Source: Lachnospiraceae bacterium (GTDB lineage: Bacteria; Bacillota_A; Clostridia; Lachnospirales; Lachnospiraceae). From it: a stretch of 10,183 bases of DNA. The position numbers and the translations under genes were made by a program. The stretch covers positions 1 through 10,183 of the forward strand of contig JAGACI010000166.1 of assembly GCA_017614185.1 (NCBI GenBank). The letters are read 5' to 3'. The notes below the pieces were generated by a model, which worked only from the letters and a program-made list of their open reading frames with translations, was not told the DNA's origin and searched no databases. This document shows, in pieces, positions 6,776 to 10,183 of the stretch (its first letter is position 1; the number at the start of each line of letters is the position of its first letter).

Positions 6776-7987
6776 TTATTCTTTATTGAAGTATTCCGCT
6801 TTTACGTATCCGACTGACTGGTTGTAATTAACCTTGGCCCAGCCGTTATCATCGATTTCGAAGTAGTCAACCTTCTCACCGACATATGTGGTTCCGATTC
6901 TGTCGGAATCAACAGTGGGCGCCATACGTACATTGACGGTATCCTTTGCCTCAAGAACTCCCACAGGTGTAAGCTTGGTTACGTCCTCAATGATGGATAA
7001 GTAATCGGTCTTGACGTAGGCTTCCTTATTCTCATAAAGAATCTTACACCAGCCGTTATCTTTCTTCTCAAGGATTTCAATCTTAACGCCACCGCTAAGC
7101 TGTCCTATCTTATCTGCATTCTCGCTGTCAGAAATTCTTACGTTAAGAGAGGTGTTGGTTCTTGCAAAACTAGTCTCTGCATTGTTAACCTCTTCTTCTC
7201 CCTCTTCGGTTTCTGAAGTTTCTTCACCTTCTTCAGAAACGGCTTCTGTAGGTTCTCCCTCGGGAGATACACCTGCTTCGGCAGCTGCCAATGCTTCGCC
7301 GACTGAAACCTCCATCTCTGAATTAAGTCCCTGCAGGAAAATGCTGAGTCCCGGATCACTGACCAAAAGGTCATTATACTCAACCGCTACTTTGTTGAAG
7401 AGTTCAACTACATCCTCATCCATGTTCACATTGTTAATGTACTCTGTAACTGCTACGGGAACAATGCCCTCATTCATGTAAAGCTTGCCTTCCTCGTCGG
7501 TACAGATGTAATATGCCTCAATACCGGGGACGGCATTCTCATATCCATTGAACTTTACAAGGTAATAAACATAAGCAATAAATGAATTCTCTTCTGGGCC
7601 GGGCTTGGTATATACATCCACTGTGGGATATGATTCCAAATACTTGCTGAGCTCCTTAATTCTTATCTGTTCCGTATCGGCAACCGAGTTGCTGATTTCC
7701 ATGACTGCATCTATATCACCGTTAAGAACGGCCTGATAGTATTTCTGTATAAGTGCGTTAACTTCGGGATACGCGTTGACCTGAAGCTCAACTGTTGTAG
7801 CAGTTTCTTCCTCAGAAGTTTCAGGAAGTTCAACTATATTCGTAGCCGAAACAAGTTCTCTGTTCTTACCTAACTGAAGTGCAATCAAGACAGTTACAGC
7901 TACAAGAGCGACAAGCAGAATCGGGAAAATAATACTGCTGTGCTTGAGCAGCTTCTCTAAAAAATTGTCTTTTGGTTGTTTACTCAT
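6776..7987 (-). CDS. Membrane-anchored protein with two C-terminal bacterial SH3 (SH3b) domains
   Basis: The 403-residue protein has a short charged N-terminus, one hydrophobic segment at about 18-38 (SSIIFPILLVALVAVTVLIA) and then a long exported part, so it is probably a type II membrane protein facing the cell wall; no signal peptidase or lipobox site is evident. Residues about 65-225 form a globular region beginning YPEVNALIQKYYQAVLNGDIDAVMEI, which recalls NTF2-like folds, but I cannot assign it. A very acidic, low-complexity linker follows (about 240-268, mostly Glu, Ser, Thr, Gly). The C-terminus has two SH3b repeats: about 274-333 (LNVRISDS...NGWCKI...AYVKTDYL) and about 343-402 (VNVRMAPT...NGWAKV...GYVKAEYF). 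SH3b domains often bind peptidoglycan; no catalytic domain is seen, so the role is unknown. AGAAGGA lies just before the ATG. The start is 37 nt downstream of tRNA-Arg with no terminator or clear promoter between. Confidence 0.85.
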   Translation of the reverse strand: MSKQPKDNFLEKLLKHSSIIFPILLVALVAVTVLIALQLGKNRELVSATNIVELPETSEEETATTVELQVNAYPEVNALIQKYYQAVLNGDIDAVMEISNSVADTEQIRIKELSKYLESYPTVDVYTKPGPEENSFIAYVYYLVKFNGYENAVPGIEAYYICTDEEGKLYMNEGIVPVAVTEYINNVNMDEDVVELFNKVAVEYNDLLVSDPGLSIFLQGLNSEMEVSVGEALAAAEAGVSPEGEPTEAVSEEGEETSETEEGEEEVNNAETSFARTNTSLNVRISDSENADKIGQLSGGVKIEILEKKDNGWCKILYENKEAYVKTDYLSIIEDVTKLTPVGVLEAKDTVNVRMAPTVDSDRIGTTYVGEKVDYFEIDDNGWAKVNYNQSVGYVKAEYFNKE

Positions 7988-8013
7988 AAATCCTTCTCTC
8001 CGATTTGTTTATT

Positions 8014-8032
8014 CGGGTACGTAATGCACCCG
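8014..8032 (-). repeat. Inverted repeat spanning the tRNA-Arg 3' end and its trailer
   Basis: On the minus strand the 3' acceptor strand CGGGTGC is followed, after five bases, by GTACCCG, which differs at one position from the tRNA 5' acceptor strand GCACCCG. The precursor could therefore form a 7-bp stem (one G-U pair) with loop AUUAC instead of the normal acceptor stem. No T tract follows, so it is not an intrinsic terminator. Its function, if any, is unknown. Confidence 0.55.
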
Positions 8033-8096
8033 ACAGGAATCGAACCTGCATTAAAGGCGTCGGAGGCCTTCGTTCTATCCGTTAGACTACGGGTGC
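8025..8096 (-). tRNA. tRNA-Arg (anticodon CCG)
   Basis: Folded by eye on the minus strand: a 7-bp acceptor stem GCACCCG/CGGGTGC, anticodon stem AAGGC/GCCTT with loop CTCCGAC (anticodon CCG at 8061-8063, reading CGG), T arm GCAGG/CCTGT with loop TTCGATT, and discriminator A. It is 72 nt long and the 3' CCA is not encoded, so it must be added after processing. The D stem has a possible C-A mismatch at the 12-23 position, common enough not to suggest a pseudogene. A good promoter lies 45-74 bp upstream, and the SH3b gene starts 37 nt downstream. Confidence 0.95.
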
Positions 8097-8141
8097 GAAT
8101 GCCACAATTACATATTACGGAATTGTTACATCACTCGTTCT

Positions 8142-8170
8142 ATGATAGCACAGCTTTCGGTTTATGTCCA
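8142..8170 (-). promoter_or_regulatory. Sigma-A-type promoter for tRNA-Arg (and probably the SH3b gene)
   Basis: On the minus strand TGGACA (8165-8170) and TATCAT (8142-8147) each match the consensus at 5 of 6 positions, with the ideal 17-bp spacer. The start would be near 8135, giving a leader of roughly 39 nt before the tRNA. No other promoter is evident before the SH3b gene. Confidence 0.75.
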
Positions 8171-8171
8171 T

Positions 8172-8195
8172 AAAAAAAGGCTCTTATGCAACCCT
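8172..8195 (-). terminator. Possible weak intrinsic terminator of the DUF5688-like gene
   Basis: Minus-strand bases 8195-8177 can form a short imperfect stem of about 6 bp including G-U pairs with a 7-nt loop, followed by seven T (8172-8178). The hairpin overlaps the stop codon of the DUF5688-like gene, and the T run borders the -35 of the tRNA promoter. The stem is weak, so the call is tentative. Confidence 0.4.
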
Positions 8196-9089
8196 CGAAA
8201 CACGCTTGTTTTCGCGGCAATAATAGTAAACGGAGTCCGATAAAATGATGTCTTCCCCAAGCTGGGTTGTATTGACACTTACAACCATTTCCTTAAGTGT
8301 CAAAGGATCCGTACATCTGGCCGGAACAAAGATCAATTCATGAATGCTCGAAGGAAGAATATAAAGATCTTCATCTATTTTGTCAGCAAACTCTCCGATA
8401 TCCTCACTGTAAAGCATGGCCGCTGCACCGTACATTTTATCTGCATTGGTAGCAACATATAATGGCATGCTCTCTTCCGTCATGTCGTCCCAGAACCTGC
8501 GCAGCATCTCATTCGATGTAAGAGATTTGAGCACCGTACAGATATGGACAAAAGAAATCGGATTATTCTCTTTGGTGTTATGTGTGGCTATCTTTAAAAG
8601 TTCTTCCTCGTTAACACCCCAGCACTCCATCATCTCTTTCTTTATAAGAATCGTCCCAAGGCCCATTCCCGGTTCCTCTACCCTTAAGAAAAACACTATT
8701 GATAAATCAAGAAAAGGAACATTGGGAGTCTCATCGAGAATCTCGATGTTTCTCCTTGTATGAATCAGTTTCATTTCTATATTGTCTTTCACCTTTTCAA
8801 AGTCATTGATATATTCAAGGTTGAGTTTCCTTTTGACGCGGTGCTTATCATAGATTCTTATAACATCTCTTACAACATTATCAACTTCTATTCCTGTATC
8901 CTCAGCCTCGTCATAGTATCCGTCAAGATAGATAGTGGGAGCTACATTTGATTCTTCGCATCTGACTGTTATACCGTGCAGAATAACCCCATTGTTCTTT
9001 CTGACCTCGGTATAATGCGCAACCGCCCTGCCCTCCATCCTTTCATTAAACTCTTTTTCAACTTCTTTAAAATAAACTAAACCACTCAA
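8184..9089 (-). CDS. DUF5688-like protein of unknown function
   Basis: A 301-residue soluble protein without signal peptide or membrane segment. I recognise it by its C-terminal block YILPSSIHELIFVPA (about 243-257) with LKEMVVSVNTTQ and LSDSVYYY (about 282-290), and by the N-terminal pattern VRKNNGVILHGITV...PTIYLDGYY (about 29-59). These match my memory of DUF5688, a family found mainly in Lachnospiraceae and often in several copies per genome; no function is known to me. The start is a TTG (9087-9089): it gives the expected N-terminus and has AGAAGG 8 nt upstream, whereas the first internal Met is residue 18 and would cut the conserved region. It lies alone between the efp terminator and the tRNA promoter. 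I saw no convincing promoter in the 45 bp between the efp hairpin and the start, so partial read-through from efp is possible. Confidence 0.82.
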   Translation of the reverse strand: MSGLVYFKEVEKEFNERMEGRAVAHYTEVRKNNGVILHGITVRCEESNVAPTIYLDGYYDEAEDTGIEVDNVVRDVIRIYDKHRVKRKLNLEYINDFEKVKDNIEMKLIHTRRNIEILDETPNVPFLDLSIVFFLRVEEPGMGLGTILIKKEMMECWGVNEEELLKIATHNTKENNPISFVHICTVLKSLTSNEMLRRFWDDMTEESMPLYVATNADKMYGAAAMLYSEDIGEFADKIDEDLYILPSSIHELIFVPARCTDPLTLKEMVVSVNTTQLGEDIILSDSVYYYCRENKRVSRVA

Positions 9090-9097
9090 AGTAAATA

Positions 9098-9105
9098 CCT
9101 TCTTT
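9098..9105 (-). promoter_or_regulatory. Ribosome binding site supporting the TTG start of the DUF5688-like gene
   Basis: Minus-strand AAAGAAGG, with its core AGAAGG at 9098-9103, is 8 nt before the TTG at 9087-9089. No ATG or GTG start lies at a suitable distance from this site, so the TTG is the best choice. Confidence 0.6.
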
Positions 9106-9130
9106 CTAAACTATTGATAAATTTTTGCAA

Positions 9131-9161
9131 CACAAAAGGCAACGGAAAATTCCGTTGCCTT
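9131..9161 (-). terminator. Intrinsic terminator of efp
   Basis: Bases 9136-9161 form a perfect 26-nt palindrome (AAGGCAACGGAA / TTCCGTTGCCTT around two central bases). On the minus strand the stem runs into TTTTGTG. It begins 28 nt after the efp stop codon. The plus-strand side has no T tract, so it acts in one direction only. Confidence 0.85.
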
Positions 9162-9189
9162 ACAGACTGTTTGCTATGTTTATTAAAGC

Positions 9190-9747
9190 TTATACTCTTG
9201 AGAGATACTCACCTGTTCTGGTATCAATCTTGATCTTGTCACCAAGCTCAACAAAGAGAGGAACTGCAACCTGAGCACCTGTCTCAACGATAGCGGGCTT
9301 TGTAGCACCTGTTGCTGTATCACCCTTGAAGCCGGGCTCTGTCTCTGTGATCTCAAGCTCTACGAACAAAGGAGGCTCAACTGAGAATACACTTCCGTTG
9401 TGGGAGCAAACCTTGCACATGTCGTTCTCTTTAACGAACTTCATAGCGTCTCCAACTGTATCCTTGTTAAGTGCAATCTGCTCATATGTCTCGGTGTCCA
9501 TGAAGTTGTAAAGATCACCGTCAGCATAGAGATACTGCATATCCTTTCTGTCAATACGTGCCTGAGGGCATTTCTCAGTGGGTCTGAAAGTCTTCTCAAC
9601 CACACCGCCACTCTTGATGTTTTTAAGCTTTGTTCTAACGAAAGCTGCGCCCTTACCGGGTTTAACATGCTGGAACTCAATAATCTGATAAACGTTTCCT
9701 TCTAACTCGATAGTAATACCGTTTCTAAAATCTCCGGCAGAAATCAT
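9190..9747 (-). CDS. efp: Translation elongation factor P
   Basis: EF-P binds ribosomes stalled at consecutive prolines and stimulates peptide-bond formation. At 185 residues it has the family length and three beta-barrel domains. The N-terminal KOW-like domain holds the tip loop [12 protein letters not shown], with Lys32 at the position that in B. subtilis carries 5-aminopentanol and in E. coli (Lys34) beta-lysine; no modification enzyme gene is in the window. The C-terminal signature [21 protein letters not shown] is complete (about 142-162), and the end is GEYLSRV. A perfect AGGAGG (9756-9761) is 8 nt before the ATG, and a good promoter lies in the 82-bp gap to aroQ. In many Firmicutes efp follows aroQ and a proline peptidase gene; here the peptidase gene is absent between them. 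Confidence 0.98.
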   Translation of the reverse strand: MISAGDFRNGITIELEGNVYQIIEFQHVKPGKGAAFVRTKLKNIKSGGVVEKTFRPTEKCPQARIDRKDMQYLYADGDLYNFMDTETYEQIALNKDTVGDAMKFVKENDMCKVCSHNGSVFSVEPPLFVELEITETEPGFKGDTATGATKPAIVETGAQVAVPLFVELGDKIKIDTRTGEYLSRV

Positions 9748-9793
9748 ACAATTTTCCTCCTAAAAACTATCCAAACGATTGTAATTCCCTAAA

Positions 9794-9822
9794 AGTATAA
9801 ACTAAAAGGAATTAAGTTTCAA
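9794..9822 (-). promoter_or_regulatory. Sigma-A-type promoter of efp
   Basis: On the minus strand TTGAAA (9817-9822) and TATACT (9794-9799), each 5 of 6 to consensus, are spaced by 17 bp. The predicted start near 9787 gives a leader of about 40 nt before the efp ATG, including the AGGAGG site. It lies just after the aroQ stop codon. Confidence 0.8.
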
Positions 9823-9829
9823 TGATTTT

Positions 9830-10183
9830 TTAGATTTTTTTGCAAAGTTCCTTCATGGCATGAATATAGCCGTCAAATCCCTCTCCCTTGATAACCATAA
9901 GGCACGCGGGAGCTGTAACTGATTTATGCCTGAACTCATCTCTTGATGAAATATCGCTGATATGAACCTCAATCTTTGGAATTGTTACTGAATTAAGCGC
10001 ATCATAGATTGCATAGCTGTAGTGACTGTATGCTCCGGGGTTGATTACTATTCCCTCTGTGCCGTCAAAGTATGCTTCCTGAATTCTGTCTATGATTGCA
10101 CCTTCATGGTTGCTCTGGAAGCATGTAACTTCCACATCCATTTTGGAAGCTTCATCCTTAATATACTTTATAAGGCTTTCGTA
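9830..10183 (-). CDS. aroQ: Type II 3-dehydroquinate dehydratase, 5' end cut by window edge
   Basis: This enzyme dehydrates 3-dehydroquinate to 3-dehydroshikimate in the shikimate pathway. The frame is open to the right edge, giving 117 residues of an enzyme that is usually about 145-150, so roughly 30 N-terminal residues, including the catalytic Tyr loop, lie outside. Visible signatures are CFQSNHEG, INPGAYSHYSYAIYDAL (conserved Asn and His of the active site), PKIEVHIS (substrate-binding His) and SRDEFRHKS with both conserved Arg. The usual Asn after HIS/HLS is Asp here (HISD). The internal Met at 10141 is not the start, because the homology continues upstream of it (ESLIKYIKDEASK). Its end is 82 nt before efp, with a fresh efp promoter between and no clear terminator, so some co-transcription is possible. 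Confidence 0.93.
   Translation of the reverse strand, partial: YESLIKYIKDEASKMDVEVTCFQSNHEGAIIDRIQEAYFDGTEGIVINPGAYSHYSYAIYDALNSVTIPKIEVHISDISSRDEFRHKSVTAPACLMVIKGEGFDGYIHAMKELCKKI

Noticed and set aside
7152..7481. 109-codon plus-strand frame opposite the SH3b gene
   Set aside because: It is the Ser/Pro-rich mirror of the Glu-rich linker codons, with no ribosome site or recognisable domain.
9400..9705. 101-codon plus-strand frame opposite efp
   Set aside because: It is a shadow of the highly conserved efp coding sequence, with no ribosome site or domain.
1..10183. Mobile elements, CRISPR arrays, toxin-antitoxin or defence genes
   Set aside because: No transposase, integrase, spaced direct repeats or defence-domain protein was seen; all long frames are housekeeping or lineage genes.

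Overview
The window looks like ordinary chromosomal core DNA of a low- to mid-GC Firmicute, most probably a Lachnospiraceae member (Butyrivibrio/Roseburia-like). This rests on AGGAGG-type ribosome binding sites, a tRNA gene without encoded CCA, a Firmicutes-type EF-P, a MetA of the acetyl-CoA-using type, a DUF5688-like protein (a family I know mainly from Lachnospiraceae), and a divergent NAD+-dependent DNA ligase lineage that I remember from that family. The genus cannot be fixed from the sequence alone. No insertion sequence, phage gene, CRISPR array or toxin-antitoxin pair is visible.

Layout: nine of the ten protein genes, and the single tRNA, lie on the minus strand. Reading in the direction of transcription (high to low coordinates): the 3' part of aroQ (type II dehydroquinase, cut by the right edge), then efp with its own good promoter and a strong terminator. 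A DUF5688-like gene with a TTG start follows. Next a good promoter drives tRNA-Arg(CCG), and a membrane-anchored protein with two SH3b domains lies only 37 nt downstream, closed by an intrinsic terminator. Then comes a compact run of a Cof-type HAD phosphatase, an RluF-type pseudouridine synthase and ligA (DNA ligase), with metA (homoserine O-acetyltransferase) 62 nt behind ligA. The only plus-strand gene is a histidine phosphatase (1520-2182), whose stop codon directly abuts the metA stop codon. Divergent from it, running off the left edge, is an MBOAT-family O-acyltransferase missing probably only its last few residues.

Functionally the genes are a housekeeping mix: translation (EF-P, tRNA-Arg, rRNA pseudouridylation), DNA joining, amino-acid biosynthesis (shikimate step, first step of methionine branch) and cell surface (MBOAT acyltransferase, SH3b protein). 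I see no single pathway that unites them. The rluF-ligA junction (8-nt overlap) is the clearest sign of coupled expression.

I did not find a convincing new system. The points most worth a second look are: (1) a tRNA trailer that nearly repeats the 5' acceptor strand of tRNA-Arg(CCG) and could form a competing hairpin, upstream of a protein gene without its own promoter; (2) a LigA lineage in which several nucleotidyltransferase motif residues are replaced, including the motif IV lysine; (3) the lineage-restricted DUF5688-like gene; and (4) a five-codon ORF overlapping the metA start.
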